DNA of 64,000 nucleotides from CADCWK01 sp965218235 (GCA_965218235.1 OZ244595.1:496001-560000), one strand, 5' to 3'. Counted from the first letter of the stretch, positions 9,428-18,467 are shown. Made by a program: numbers and translations. The notes: a model not told the origin generated them from the letters alone.

Positions 9428-10600
9428 ATGACCGACCGCTTCACCCCGACCCCGCAGGACCGGTTCACCTTCGGTCTCTGGACCATCGGCCAGCAGGGCC
9501 GCGACCCGTTCGGCGACCCCGTCCGCCCACCGATGGACCCGGTCTACGCCGTTCACAAGCTGGCCGGGCTCGGCGCCTGGGGGATCAGCCTCCACGACAA
9601 CGACCTCGTGCCGTTCGACGCCACCCCGGCCGAGCGCGACCGGCTGGTCAGGGGCCTCAGGGCCGCGCTCGACGAGACCGGCCTCGTCGTCGGGATGGCG
9701 ACGACCAACCTGTTCACCAACCCGGTCTTCAAGGACGGCGCCTTCACCTCGTCCGACGCCGCCGTCCGGGCCTTCGCGCTCCAGAAGGCAATGCGTTCGA
9801 TCGACATCGGCGCCGAGCTGGGCACGAAGATCTACGACTTCTGGGGCGGCCGCGAGGGGACGGAGACAGATGTCTACCGCGGCCCCGTCGAGGCCCTGCG
9901 GTACATGCGCGAGGCCTTCAACTTCCTGACCCGGTACGTGAAGGAGCAGGGCTACGACATGCGGTTCGTGATCGAGCCCAAGCCCAACGAGCCCCGCGGC
10001 CACATCTACCTGCCGACGGTCGGCCACGCCCTCCACTTCATCACGACACTGGACGACGCGGACATGGTCGGGGTCAACCCGGAGTTCGCCCACGACACGA
10101 TGGCGGGTCTGAACTTCACTCACGCTGTCGGGCAGGCGATCGACGCCGGCAAGCTGTTCCACATCGACCTGAACGATCAGGTCCCGGGCCGGTACGACCA
10201 GGACTTCCGCTTCGCCTCCGAAAACCTGAAGCCGGCCTTCTATCTGGTCAGGTTGCTGGAGGAGAGCGGCTACGACGGCCCGCTCCACTTCGACGCCCAT
10301 CCCTACCGGACCGAGGACGAGGATGGCGTCTGGCACTTCGCCCGCGGCTGCATGCGGAACTATCTGATCCTCAGGGACAAGGCGAAGCGGTTCGCCGCCG
10401 ACGCCGAGATCCAGGGCGTCATCGCCGAGCTCCACGCCGCCGACACCTTCGATGGCCCGTCGGTCACCGGTGGCTACACGGCCGAGATCGCCGCCGCGCT
10501 CAACGGCTACGCGTTCGACATGCCGGCGCTGGCGGCCAAGGGGCGCCGCTACGAGGAGCTGGATCAACTGGTCAACGAACTGATCCTCGGCGTGCGCTGA
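9428..10600 (+). CDS. xylA: Xylose isomerase
   Basis: D-xylose to D-xylulose isomerase (also glucose/fructose), a cytoplasmic TIM-barrel metalloenzyme. At 390 residues it matches the shorter class I (actinobacterial-type) enzymes. Family signatures are all visible: ISLHDND with the ring-opening His at about residue 56, FWGGREG, VIEPKPNEPRGH with metal ligands Glu183 and catalytic Lys185, NPEFAHDTMAG with Glu and His ligands, and HIDLNDQ. ATG 9428 is chosen because it begins the conserved N-terminus (FTFGLWTIGQQGRDPFGD); the Shine-Dalgarno is weak (AGCAGG). No xylulokinase lies beside it here. A 19-bp perfect hairpin follows. Confidence 0.96.
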   Translation: MTDRFTPTPQDRFTFGLWTIGQQGRDPFGDPVRPPMDPVYAVHKLAGLGAWGISLHDNDLVPFDATPAERDRLVRGLRAALDETGLVVGMATTNLFTNPVFKDGAFTSSDAAVRAFALQKAMRSIDIGAELGTKIYDFWGGREGTETDVYRGPVEALRYMREAFNFLTRYVKEQGYDMRFVIEPKPNEPRGHIYLPTVGHALHFITTLDDADMVGVNPEFAHDTMAGLNFTHAVGQAIDAGKLFHIDLNDQVPGRYDQDFRFASENLKPAFYLVRLLEESGYDGPLHFDAHPYRTEDEDGVWHFARGCMRNYLILRDKAKRFAADAEIQGVIAELHAADTFDGPSVTGGYTAEIAAALNGYAFDMPALAAKGRRYEELDQLVNELILGVR

Positions 10601-10637
10601 CCAGCACCCGGCGGACTCCGGTTCCCGGGTGGCGGGC

Positions 10638-10690
10638 CCCCCGCTTTCGCTCGCCGGTGTGGCAGCCATATCGGCGAGCGAAAGCGGGGG
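10638..10690. terminator. Perfect 19-bp hairpin between convergent genes
   Basis: Arms 10638-10656 and 10672-10690 (CCCCCGCTTTCGCTCGCCG and complement) match at all 19 positions with a 15-nt loop. It lies between the ends of xylA (plus) and the secreted protein gene (minus), so it most likely terminates both. No T-run follows. Confidence 0.8.
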
Positions 10691-10707
10691 TCGGCAGATG
10701 GGAACGC

Positions 10708-12222
10708 TTATCCGTTGGACCCGTTGACGTCCACGAAGACGAAGGTCAGCGTTTCGTCGCCGGCGACCGGCTCCAGGACCTGGCCGTCGTTGTTCGGGGC
10801 GACACCGGTCGGGGCGCCGAAGGCGTAGGTCGCCGTCACGGCGGACCCGGACCCAGCCGTGAACGTGACGTAGCCATTGGCGTCGGTCGTGAAGCCGGTC
10901 TCGGACGAGGTCGCCTCCGACCCGCGGGTGACGGAGAAGGTCGCGTTCGGCATCGCCACGCAGCCATCGAGGGTCGCGAGGTCGCCACCGCGGCAGTCCA
11001 GCGCCTGGATCGTCACGGTCGCCAGCGTGCCACCGGCGACCGGGGTCCCGCCGGTGGACGGGTCGCTGGTCGTCGGGCCACCGGTCGCCGGGGTGTCCGT
11101 GACCGGAATCTCCGGCGCATCGAACACGAGCGGTACCGTCGTATCACCCTCGAAGGCAGGGATCGCGAATGGCACGTTGAGGAGCTCCAGCCCCTCCGGG
11201 CCGCCGGTGACGCTGCTGACGGTGACTGGGGAACCGACCGCGACCTCGACCGGGGCCAGCTGGCCCGCGTCGTCAGTCACGCCGCCAACTTCGGTGCCGT
11301 CGACGACGACGGAGACGGTCACGCCGGACAGCGGGGCGCAGGTCGCCGTGTCGAGCAGCGAGCCGTTCGAGCAGTCCAGCACTTCGAGCGCGAGCGTGCC
11401 GGTGCCCGCCGCGTCGCTGACCGCATCGATGCCATCGCCACTCGTCCCGCCGGCGACTGGCGTCCCGGCGCCGCTGGCGGCCGGTGTGGCCGAGGCGGCA
11501 TCCGCCGCGAAGGCCGGGACTTCGGCGCCGATCGTGGCGACGACGACCGTGCCGCCGTCGATGCTGGAGATGGTTAGCTCACCGTCCAGCACCGCGGCCG
11601 AACCGGCGGGGAGGGTGATCGTCTCGCCACCGAAGGTGACGTCGACCGAGCCGTCGGTCGCGAGGATGAGGGACGGAGTCTGGCTGTCAATGGCCGGGCT
11701 GGTCACGCTCTGGCCCGGTGCGAGGACGGCGCGGGACAGATCCAGCGCCCGGTTGCCGGTCGGGACGGCGAAGCCTTCGCCGCCGAGGAGCAGCTCGCCG
11801 CCGGCCGCGTCGCTGGCCTGGTCAGCCGGGACGAGGGCGACCCGGTCATAACCAGTCGGGCCATCGACCCCGGAGCGGGTCTCGGCGGAGCCGTCGGCGA
11901 CAAAGGCGGCCGCACCGGGCAGGAGCAGGTCCTGCGTGCCTGTTGCCGGAAACTCGACGAGGACCGGGCCATCGGTGGCGAGGGTGAAGCCCAGTGACTG
12001 CGCGGTCGGGGTGGCACCGTCGCGGTCCCCGGCCTCATCGGCGACGACGCGCCAGGCGAGCGGGCCCACCGGCACGGTGACGGCGCCGTGGGCGATCGAC
12101 TGGAGCGACCCGTCGGTGGCGCCGTCCTGGGCCAGGCCGCGGGAGGGGGCCGAGAGGACCACCGCAACGAGCAGGGCGGCAATCAGACTCAGACAGGCTC
12201 CGAGGCGCAGCAACCGGTTCAT
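10708..12222 (-). CDS. Secreted cupin-like and prealbumin-like protein
   Basis: A 504-residue exported protein. ATG 12222 is preceded by GAGGAG and opens a Sec leader (MNRLLRLGACLSLIAALLVA ... GLAQ); the open frame upstream is not leader-like. The N-terminal half has beta-barrel, cupin-like sequence (SRAVLAPGQSV ... GSVDVTFGGETITLPAGSA). The C-terminal half has two cysteine-containing SpaA/Cna-B-like units (LEVLDCSNGSLLDTATCAPL and IQALDCRGGDLATLDGC) that carry DANGYVTFTAG-type strands, linked by TPVAGGT-rich stretches. It shares architecture with the proteins at 2-3673 and 6115-7149. Function unknown, likely surface-exposed. Confidence 0.8.
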   Translation of the reverse strand: MNRLLRLGACLSLIAALLVAVVLSAPSRGLAQDGATDGSLQSIAHGAVTVPVGPLAWRVVADEAGDRDGATPTAQSLGFTLATDGPVLVEFPATGTQDLLLPGAAAFVADGSAETRSGVDGPTGYDRVALVPADQASDAAGGELLLGGEGFAVPTGNRALDLSRAVLAPGQSVTSPAIDSQTPSLILATDGSVDVTFGGETITLPAGSAAVLDGELTISSIDGGTVVVATIGAEVPAFAADAASATPAASGAGTPVAGGTSGDGIDAVSDAAGTGTLALEVLDCSNGSLLDTATCAPLSGVTVSVVVDGTEVGGVTDDAGQLAPVEVAVGSPVTVSSVTGGPEGLELLNVPFAIPAFEGDTTVPLVFDAPEIPVTDTPATGGPTTSDPSTGGTPVAGGTLATVTIQALDCRGGDLATLDGCVAMPNATFSVTRGSEATSSETGFTTDANGYVTFTAGSGSAVTATYAFGAPTGVAPNNDGQVLEPVAGDETLTFVFVDVNGSNG

Positions 12223-12415
12223 ATAGCTCCTCTGATGACATAACGATGGTTGCCGGACCGCTGTTGATCGCAACATGACCAGCCCGGACCGTGCGGGACG
12301 CGAACGCACAGCATAGACGATAGCGAAGGGGATCTCACCATGATTCGGCACAATATCGGGCGTCATCAAAGGAACGCACGGTGGTTGGCTCATCCAGCCG
12401 CCGCCATCCCATCGG

Positions 12416-12421
12416 TATACT
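12416..12421 (+). promoter_or_regulatory. Candidate -10 element (TATACT) upstream of mntA
   Basis: TATACT lies 45 bases before the mntA start codon in a GC-rich context, so it stands out. No clear -35 hexamer is placed at 17 bases. A similar TATACT occurs at 18621-18626, 61 bases before the 694-residue protein gene. Weak evidence; inference only. Confidence 0.3.
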
Positions 12422-12465
12422 TGGACGGAACGCGACTCGCCTGACCCTGTTCCGGGAAACCAGCC

Positions 12466-12777
12466 ATGCACCCCCTGATCGCCGACAACCTGGACCAGAT
12501 CCGTCGCCTCTGCGAGGAGTTCGGCGTCGAGCGACTGGAAGTCTTCGGCTCGATCAACACGCCGGACTTCGACCCCGACCGCAGCGACGTCGATTTCCTC
12601 GTGACATACCCCGAGAACTACGAATACGGACCATGGATGGGGCGGTATTTTCGCCTCAAGGAATTACTGGCTGCTCTTCTCGAACGTGACGTCGATCTCG
12701 TCATCAATACGACGTTTGATAACAGGTACTTCGTACGGGCACTCAACGCCAGTCGGAAGGAACTCTATGCCGCCTAG
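12466..12777 (+). CDS. mntA: MntA-type nucleotidyltransferase antitoxin
   Basis: A 103-residue minimal nucleotidyltransferase. The family signature is intact: VFGSINTPDFDPDRSDVDFL gives Gly28-Ser29 and the Asp41-x-Asp43 metal pair. In characterised MntA-HepT systems this enzyme adenylylates a tyrosine of the HEPN toxin and so neutralises it. It overlaps the hepT start by 11 nt, the usual translational coupling. Shine-Dalgarno is weak (GGGAAACCAGCC before ATG). The pair sits alone between unrelated operons. Confidence 0.9.
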   Translation: MHPLIADNLDQIRRLCEEFGVERLEVFGSINTPDFDPDRSDVDFLVTYPENYEYGPWMGRYFRLKELLAALLERDVDLVINTTFDNRYFVRALNASRKELYAA

Positions 12778-13150
12778 ATCAGCCAAACTTCTGGAGGATA
12801 TCCGGCAATCCGGTCGCCACATTCTGAACGATGTTGCCGGACTTACATTCACGGTATTCATTCGGAACCGACTGGTCAGGCAGGCCGTCGAGCGTAACTT
12901 CGAGATCGTTGGCGAAGCGACGAGACGACTTGTCGATGCTGATCTGGAAACGGCGGAGCAGATCGAGAATTATCGAGATGCAATCGGACTTCGGAACGTG
13001 ATCATCCACAACTATGACCGCGTCGATCCTGCTGCGCTCTGGGAGACCATCGAGACAACGCTACCAACTCTCCTAAATGACGTTGAAGCCTTGTTGGCCG
13101 AGTTCGATTCGGATGGTCTGGGCGTTGAGCTATCCGATCCTGCAAGCTGA
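12767..13150 (+). CDS. hepT: HepT-type HEPN RNase toxin
   Basis: A 127-residue HEPN-domain protein, partner of the overlapping mntA. The catalytic RNase motif Rx4HxY is intact: Arg76, His81 and Tyr83 in GLRNVIIHNY. The ATG at 12767 lies inside the end of mntA and is selected over upstream in-frame ATGs because it begins the HepT-like sequence (AKLLEDIRQSGRHI). Known family members cleave tRNA or mRNA as dimers and are silenced by AMPylation at the motif tyrosine; the sequence here is compatible with that. Confidence 0.9.
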   Translation: MPPRSAKLLEDIRQSGRHILNDVAGLTFTVFIRNRLVRQAVERNFEIVGEATRRLVDADLETAEQIENYRDAIGLRNVIIHNYDRVDPAALWETIETTLPTLLNDVEALLAEFDSDGLGVELSDPAS

Positions 13151-13219
13151 AAGTCTCCGCGGGTCACGGGCGGCAGGGCGCACGCGGGAACGCATTCGCC
13201 ATGCTGCGGACACCCGTTT

Positions 13220-13247
13220 GATCGCTATCGATCGCTATCGATCGCTC
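13220..13247. repeat. Tandem decamer GATCGCTATC, 2.8 copies
   Basis: Two full copies and one partial copy of GATCGCTATC overlap the last codons and stop of the sigma-factor gene. Slippage here could alter the C-terminus of that protein. Confidence 0.7.
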
Positions 13248-14509
13248 TCCAGCGTAGTCTCCGCCAGCCGACGGAGCAGGAAGCGGCGCTCGGCATCGGT
13301 CGGGGCAAGGTCCAGGGCCGCGCGGTAGGCGACGGCAGCCTCAGGAGACCGTCCCAGCCGGCGGAGCAGGTCGGCGCGGGTGGCGGGCAGCAGGTAGTAG
13401 CCGTCGAGGGCGCCCGCGGCGGCCAGCTCGTCCGCGAGTGCCAACCCGGCCGCCGGGCCGTCGGCCATCGCCACCGCGACGGCCTGGTTCAGCCGGACGA
13501 CGTCCGAGGGGACGAATCGGAGCAGCTCGCCGTAGAGCGCGGCGATCTGGCACCAGTCGGTCGCGTCGGCCTGTGGCGCCGTCGCGTGACAGGCGACGAT
13601 GGCCGCCTGGATCTGGTACGGGCCGGGCTGACGCCGACGCAGCGCCGACTCCAGCAGCGCCGTCCCCTCGACGATCTGGCCGTGATCCCAACGGGTACGA
13701 TCCTGATCCTCCAGCGTGACCAGTTCACCGTCCGCGTCCAGCCGGGCGGCGCGGCGGGCGTCGTGGAGCAGCAGAAGGGCGAGCAGCCCGACCGTCTCCG
13801 GCTCGTCAGGCATCAGCGTCGCCAGCGTCCGGGCGAGCCGGATCGCCTCGGCGGACAGGACGGGCCGGATCAGCTCCGGTCCAGTCGTCGCCGCATACCC
13901 TTCATTGAAGAGGAGATAGACCACGCTCAGGACAGCCTGGGTCCGCTCCGGCAGCAGGTGGGTCGGCGGTACCCGGTACGGGATGCCGGCGTTGCGGATC
14001 CGACGCTTCGCCCGGACCAGCCGCTGGGCCATCGTCGCCTCCGGGACGAGGAACGCCCGGGCGATCTCGGTCGTGGTCAGGCCGGTGAGCGTCCGCAGGG
14101 TGAGAGCGACCTGCGCCTCCAGCGACAGCGCGGGGTGGCAGCAGGTGAAGATCAGCCGCAGACGGTCGTCCGTGACGCCATTCTCGTCGCCACCCGCGTC
14201 CTCCTCGTCCGCCCAGCCGGAGTCGGCATCGCGCTCAGCCATCACACCGACCTCCCTGATCCGCATGGCCTCCACCGATCGGCGCCGGAGCCGGTCCAGC
14301 GCCCGGTTGCCGGCCACCGTCGTCAGCCAGGCGCCGCGACGGTCCGGGACACCGTCGCGGGGCCAGCGCTCCAGCGCCGCCGCGAAGGCCTCCTGCGCGC
14401 ACTCTTCCGCCAGGTCCCAGTCCCCTGTCCGCCGGATCAGCGTCGCGACGACCCGGCCCCACTCCTCCCGGAACGCCGTCGTCACGGCCGTCGCGACGTC
14501 GGCGGTCAT
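13235..14509 (-). CDS. ECF42-type RNA polymerase sigma factor with C-terminal TPR-like extension
   Basis: A 424-residue alternative sigma factor. Region 2 (REEWGRVVATLIRRTGDWDLAEECAQEAF ... RRGAWLTTVAGNRALD) and region 4 (LTLRTLTGLTTTEIARAFLV ... LVRAKRRI) are clear. The long C-terminal half (LPERTQAVLSVVYLLFNEGY ... PEAAVAYRAALDLAPTDAER) is the helical, TPR-like extension characteristic of the ECF42 group, which replaces an anti-sigma factor in control. The start is ATG 14509, overlapping the stop of the DGPF gene as ATGA; the frame upstream of it is not conserved. The linkage to DGPF/YCII proteins is the known ECF42 context. Confidence 0.92.
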   Translation of the reverse strand: MTADVATAVTTAFREEWGRVVATLIRRTGDWDLAEECAQEAFAAALERWPRDGVPDRRGAWLTTVAGNRALDRLRRRSVEAMRIREVGVMAERDADSGWADEEDAGGDENGVTDDRLRLIFTCCHPALSLEAQVALTLRTLTGLTTTEIARAFLVPEATMAQRLVRAKRRIRNAGIPYRVPPTHLLPERTQAVLSVVYLLFNEGYAATTGPELIRPVLSAEAIRLARTLATLMPDEPETVGLLALLLLHDARRAARLDADGELVTLEDQDRTRWDHGQIVEGTALLESALRRRQPGPYQIQAAIVACHATAPQADATDWCQIAALYGELLRFVPSDVVRLNQAVAVAMADGPAAGLALADELAAAGALDGYYLLPATRADLLRRLGRSPEAAVAYRAALDLAPTDAERRFLLRRLAETTLESDR

Positions 14510-14844
14510 GATGTCCAGATCGGTCGGACCTCGACCATCCCGAACGACGCCTGCGGCGATCCTGCGGCGACGTCGATCGCCTCGTCGAGCGAGTCGCATG
14601 CGATCAGGTCGAAGCCGGCGATCTGCTCACGGGTCTCCGCGAACGGCCCGTCGGTCAACAACGTTTCCCCGTTCCGGACCCGGACCGTCGTCGCCTCGGT
14701 GGAGGGCTGGAGCGGGGCCCCGATGTCCAGCCGGACGCCACGGGCGTTCATCGACTCGACGTAGGCGGTCGTCTCGGCGCTGATGTCCCGATCCGGATCG
14801 GGGTCGCCTCCCGACTCGGAGCAGATGAAGAGCAGATAGTGCAT
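14506..14844 (-). CDS. DGPF/YCII-domain protein
   Basis: A 112-residue YCII-like protein with the diagnostic DGPFAETREQIAGFDL motif. DGPF proteins are the usual partners and targets of ECF42 sigma factors; their biochemical role is not established. MHYLLFICSESG is the standard N-terminus, and GGGAGA lies about seven bases upstream. It is translationally coupled to the sigma gene by a 4-nt overlap. A second DGPF protein lies at 15757-16113 in the same operon, so this one is a paralogue. Confidence 0.9.
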   Translation of the reverse strand: MHYLLFICSESGGDPDPDRDISAETTAYVESMNARGVRLDIGAPLQPSTEATTVRVRNGETLLTDGPFAETREQIAGFDLIACDSLDEAIDVAAGSPQASFGMVEVRPIWTS

Positions 14845-14875
14845 GTGGTGTCTCCCTGGGTGAAGGGCAGCGCGC

Positions 14876-15655
14876 TCAGCTCGCGTTCATGACCGAGCCG
14901 CAGGTCAGGTTGACGATCGTGCCGGTCATGGCGCCGGCCCGATCAGACGCGACGAAGGCGGCCGCGTCGGCGACCTGTTGCAGGGTCGGCATCCGGCCCA
15001 GCGCCGTGCCGTCGGTCATGTACTGGAACGCCGCCGGGGCCGGTTCGCCGTCCGGGATGCCCCAGGTCTCCGGGAGCGCATCCGGTCGCAGACAGATCAC
15101 GCGGACGCCGTGCGGACCAACCTCGCCAGCGAGGCCGCGGGTGAACTCCTCCACCGCCGCGCAGGCAGGGCCGAAGCCACCCGAGGCGTGGTAGCGCCGG
15201 TCACGGCCCGACAACACGGACGTCGACGTCGACATCGTCAGGATCACGCCCGAGCCGGCGGCGGCCATCCGGCGGGCGGCGGCGGTTCCCGTGCAGAAGT
15301 TCAGGCGGAGCGCGTTCTCCGCCGACCGCGTGAAGTCGTCCACGGTCATCTCGCGCAGCGGGATACCCATGACGGCGCCGGGGTGAGTCGCGTTCAGGCT
15401 GACGTCGATCCGGCCGGACGCCGCGACGAGCGCGTCGAGATGAACCGCCACTGCGTCGGGGTCGAGGGCATCGACCACGGCGACCTCCGCCGTCCCACCA
15501 GCCGCGCGGATCTCATCGGCGACCAATTCGAGCGACCCGGCGGTTCGCCCAGCCAGGAACACCCGCGCTCCCTCCCGCACGAACGTCCGCGCGGCGGCAC
15601 GCCCGACGGCCCCACCGGCCCCATAGATGACCGCGACCTTGTCCCGCAGCAGCAT
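14876..15655 (-). CDS. Atypical short-chain dehydrogenase/reductase
   Basis: A 259-residue Rossmann-fold protein. The cofactor loop (VIYGAGGAVGRAAARTF) and the NxT/NAT segment are standard SDR, but the catalytic Tyr-x3-Lys is not: the aligned stretch is YHASGGFGPACAAVEEF, with Gly where Lys belongs. SDRs of this operon type often lack a canonical YxxxK, so this may be a non-catalytic or differently acting member rather than a broken gene. It lies between the two DGPF genes of the ECF42 operon, 31 bp before the downstream one. GGGGG precedes ATG 15655. Confidence 0.85.
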   Translation of the reverse strand: MLLRDKVAVIYGAGGAVGRAAARTFVREGARVFLAGRTAGSLELVADEIRAAGGTAEVAVVDALDPDAVAVHLDALVAASGRIDVSLNATHPGAVMGIPLREMTVDDFTRSAENALRLNFCTGTAAARRMAAAGSGVILTMSTSTSVLSGRDRRYHASGGFGPACAAVEEFTRGLAGEVGPHGVRVICLRPDALPETWGIPDGEPAPAAFQYMTDGTALGRMPTLQQVADAAAFVASDRAGAMTGTIVNLTCGSVMNAS

Positions 15656-15756
15656 GTTGTCCCCCTCATCGTTCTTGCGTGGCAGGCGGGAACGGTCCTC
15701 ACTTCAGGCCCGTGCCCCGGCCGCGATCATATGCCGCCCGAGCGGACCGATCGCCC

Positions 15757-16113
15757 TCAGGCGGGCGACAGACCCGACACCTCGACCATCAGAGGCCGGA
15801 TCTCGATCATGCCAAACGACGCGACCGGGTGCTTCGCCGCGACGTCGATCGCCTCGTCCAGATCGGCGCAGTCGATCAGGTCGTACCCGGCGATCTGTTC
15901 GCGCGTCTCGGCGAACGGTCCGTCGGTGAGGAGGGTCTCGCCAGCGCGGACCCGGACCGTCGTCGCGTCGGAGGGCGGGCGCAGCTGGTCGCCCCGCAGC
16001 CGGACGCCGCGGCGGTCCATCTCCTCGACCCAGGCGTTCGTCTCGGCCTCCATGTCCCGGCTCGGGTCGGGTCCGATTCCGGATTCGGTGCAGATGAAGA
16101 GCAGGTACTGCAT
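15757..16113 (-). CDS. DGPF/YCII-domain protein (second copy)
   Basis: A 118-residue YCII-like protein, first gene of the ECF42 operon. MQYLLFICTESG at ATG 16113 is chosen over the ATG three codons upstream because the GGAGG then sits nine bases away instead of abutting the start. The motif DGPFAETREQIAGYDL matches its paralogue at 14506-14844; the two are clearly homologous over full length. The operon order is DGPF, SDR, DGPF, sigma. Confidence 0.9.
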   Translation of the reverse strand: MQYLLFICTESGIGPDPSRDMEAETNAWVEEMDRRGVRLRGDQLRPPSDATTVRVRAGETLLTDGPFAETREQIAGYDLIDCADLDEAIDVAAKHPVASFGMIEIRPLMVEVSGLSPA

Positions 16114-16519
16114 GGCGCTCATCCTCCAGATCGCTGTCGTTCTCGACAGATGACCAGCTCCGTTCGGCCGGTCTACAGAGACGACGAACAGGATCGCCGA
16201 AATCGACAGGGTGGGCGAGAACGACCGTCCCGTGTCGACGGAACCGGATTCCGGTGGGACGGCGCGCTGGCCGGAGTGGCGGGGAGTCCGGATGAACCTG
16301 CCTGGCCACGACCCAGACTCTCCGCGAAACCAATGGCGTCCGGACGCGTTTCAGATCATGACCCCACTGGACAACGGTCCGGGGCGGCGGCGGACTCCGG
16401 GGGGAAGACGCGGCCGCCACCGGGCTCGATGCCAGGGGGACCGGAGGAATCCGGGCGATATGACAGGAGCGGCGGCATGGGATGGTCCGCCGGTCATGGC
16501 CAGGGAAGGGACCCGACCG
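16114..16519. other. Divergent intergenic region
   Basis: About 400 bp separate the ECF42 operon (minus) and the LPNTG protein gene (plus). The plus frame is open through it, but composition is not leader-like. It should contain the ECF42-dependent promoter; I could not identify it by eye. Confidence 0.45.
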
Positions 16520-18436
16520 ATGACGCGTTCACTGACGATGCGACCACGTACGATGCTGGACCAGCCGATGCGGCTGCTCGCCGTGCTCGCGATGACCGCG
16601 GCGCTCTTCGCGGCGTTCCTGCCGGCGATGCCGGCAGCGGCGGGAGTCGGAGAGACGCCGACCGCCGACCTGACGTTCCAGGTCTACACCTGTCCCGACG
16701 ACTACGCCGGGGAGGATTACCTGACCGACTGCTTCGCCGGACCCGAGGGCTACGAGTTGCTCGTCACCGAAGACACCGACTCCGCCGACGGCCCCGGCGG
16801 ACAGGCGGGCGTCACGGGCTTCACCGATGCCGACGGGTTCTCCTCGCTCAACTACCCGGCAGGACCGACCCGCACCGTCCTCCAGCTCTCGCGGGAGACC
16901 AACAGCTTCTATCTCGCCTGCTTCGACACCACCTCCGGCAGCGAGGTGTTCCTGTTGGACGGCGCCGACAACGGGCTGTCGCTGGATACAGCCGGCGGTG
17001 AGTCCTTCTCCTGCCGCTGGTACGTGATCCCGAGCTCGGCCGGAGAGCCGGCCCCGACGACCGCCCTGGGCACGTTCCAGGTCTACGACTGCGAGCTGGA
17101 CTACACAGGCGACGCCGACGCGGCCGGCTGCTTCGCGGCCCCGCAGGGCATTCCCGTCCGGATCAACGGCGACGGCGGCAACTATGTCCAGAACACCCAG
17201 ACGTCACAGAGCGGGATGGCGCACGACTCCACCATCCCGCCCGGCGAGATCACCGTCACCCTGGACATCGACGAGACGGTCTACGGCCGCGACACCACCG
17301 GCTTCGAGGTCGAGTGCTTCGACGCGAGCTCGGGCACGGCCGAATCGCTCGGCACGACCAACGTCGGCACCTTTGACCTCGCGGTCGTGGCTGGCGGCTC
17401 CTACGCCTGCGACTTCTACGTCACCCCGTACGCCGAGCCCGCTGCCGCCGCTGCCCAGTTCCAGGTCTTCTCCTGCCCGGCGCTGTACGAGGGTGACACC
17501 TACCTGAACGACTGCGACCCGGTAGGCGTGGACGTCCTCCTCAGCCCCGGCACCGAGTTCGATCCGGACAGCGCGATCGCCGGGACGGCCATCGACGACA
17601 GCACGACCGGGTTCGGGCCGCTTGATCCGGGCAGCTACTCTGCCTTCCTCAACGCCTCCGAGCGCGTCAACAGCTTCTACTACGCCTGCTTCGACACCTC
17701 CTCCGGCAGCGAAGTGTTCCTGTTCGACGGCGAGGCCAGCTATCTGACCGCCGACATCGCGGCGGGCGGCCTGCTCAGCTGCCGCTGGTACATCGTCCCG
17801 CAGGAAGAAGGGACCGACTCGGCGTCCGCGGGCTTCGAAGTCCGGACCTGCCCGGTCGCCTATGCGGGCAACGACTACCAGAACGACTGTCCACCTGTCG
17901 AAGAGAGCGAACCCGTTGACGTGCTGCTCAGCGGTGGCCCGGTGCTCGATCCGGAGACCGCGCTCGTTGGCACGACGGGGATCAACGGCCTGACCACCTT
18001 CACCCCGCTGGTCCCGGGCACCTACACCGCCGGACTGGACGTCTCGGGCGAATTCGCCGACTTCTCCCTGGCCTGCTTCGACGCGAGTTCCGGCTCCGAT
18101 GTCTTCCTGTTCGACGGCGACGCCAACGTGACGACCTTCCAGCTCCTCGCCTACGGCTACACCATCTGTCGCTGGTACATCATTCCGGAGGATCTCGCGG
18201 GCGGGACCGCGTCGCCGGACGCGTCGGCGACGGTCGCGCCGAGCGCGAGCGCGAGCGCCAACGCCGCGGCCCCGAGCCGCGGCGGCACGAGTGGCGGTCC
18301 GATCTCGGGTCTGCCGAACACCGGCGCGGGCACTGGTGCGGGCCCGGCCCTTCCGGGTGCGGCGCTAGCGCTGGCGGTGCTGGCGGTCCTCGCGGTGGCG
18401 TTCGCTACCCGACGCCTGCTTGCCACCCGAAGCTAG
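16520..18436 (+). CDS. LPNTG-anchored surface protein with four cysteine-framed repeats
   Basis: A 638-residue exported protein. I choose ATG 16520 (AGGGA eight bases upstream; leader MTRSLTMRPRTMLDQPMRLL then a hydrophobic core ending AMPAAAG); ATGs at 16460 and 16496 are alternatives. Four ~130-residue repeats follow, each opening like FQVYTCPDDYAGEDYLTDC and closing like SCRWYVIP, with a YLACFDTTSGSEVFL-type strand between. The C-terminus has all parts of a sortase signal: LPNTG (bases 18311-18325), a hydrophobic helix and an RRLLATRS tail. It is probably covalently surface-anchored if the genome encodes a sortase; none is in this window. Confidence 0.85.
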   Translation: MTRSLTMRPRTMLDQPMRLLAVLAMTAALFAAFLPAMPAAAGVGETPTADLTFQVYTCPDDYAGEDYLTDCFAGPEGYELLVTEDTDSADGPGGQAGVTGFTDADGFSSLNYPAGPTRTVLQLSRETNSFYLACFDTTSGSEVFLLDGADNGLSLDTAGGESFSCRWYVIPSSAGEPAPTTALGTFQVYDCELDYTGDADAAGCFAAPQGIPVRINGDGGNYVQNTQTSQSGMAHDSTIPPGEITVTLDIDETVYGRDTTGFEVECFDASSGTAESLGTTNVGTFDLAVVAGGSYACDFYVTPYAEPAAAAAQFQVFSCPALYEGDTYLNDCDPVGVDVLLSPGTEFDPDSAIAGTAIDDSTTGFGPLDPGSYSAFLNASERVNSFYYACFDTSSGSEVFLFDGEASYLTADIAAGGLLSCRWYIVPQEEGTDSASAGFEVRTCPVAYAGNDYQNDCPPVEESEPVDVLLSGGPVLDPETALVGTTGINGLTTFTPLVPGTYTAGLDVSGEFADFSLACFDASSGSDVFLFDGDANVTTFQLLAYGYTICRWYIIPEDLAGGTASPDASATVAPSASASANAAAPSRGGTSGGPISGLPNTGAGTGAGPALPGAALALAVLAVLAVAFATRRLLATRS

Positions 18437-18467
18437 CCGCCCTGACCAAAACCACCGCAAGACGACG

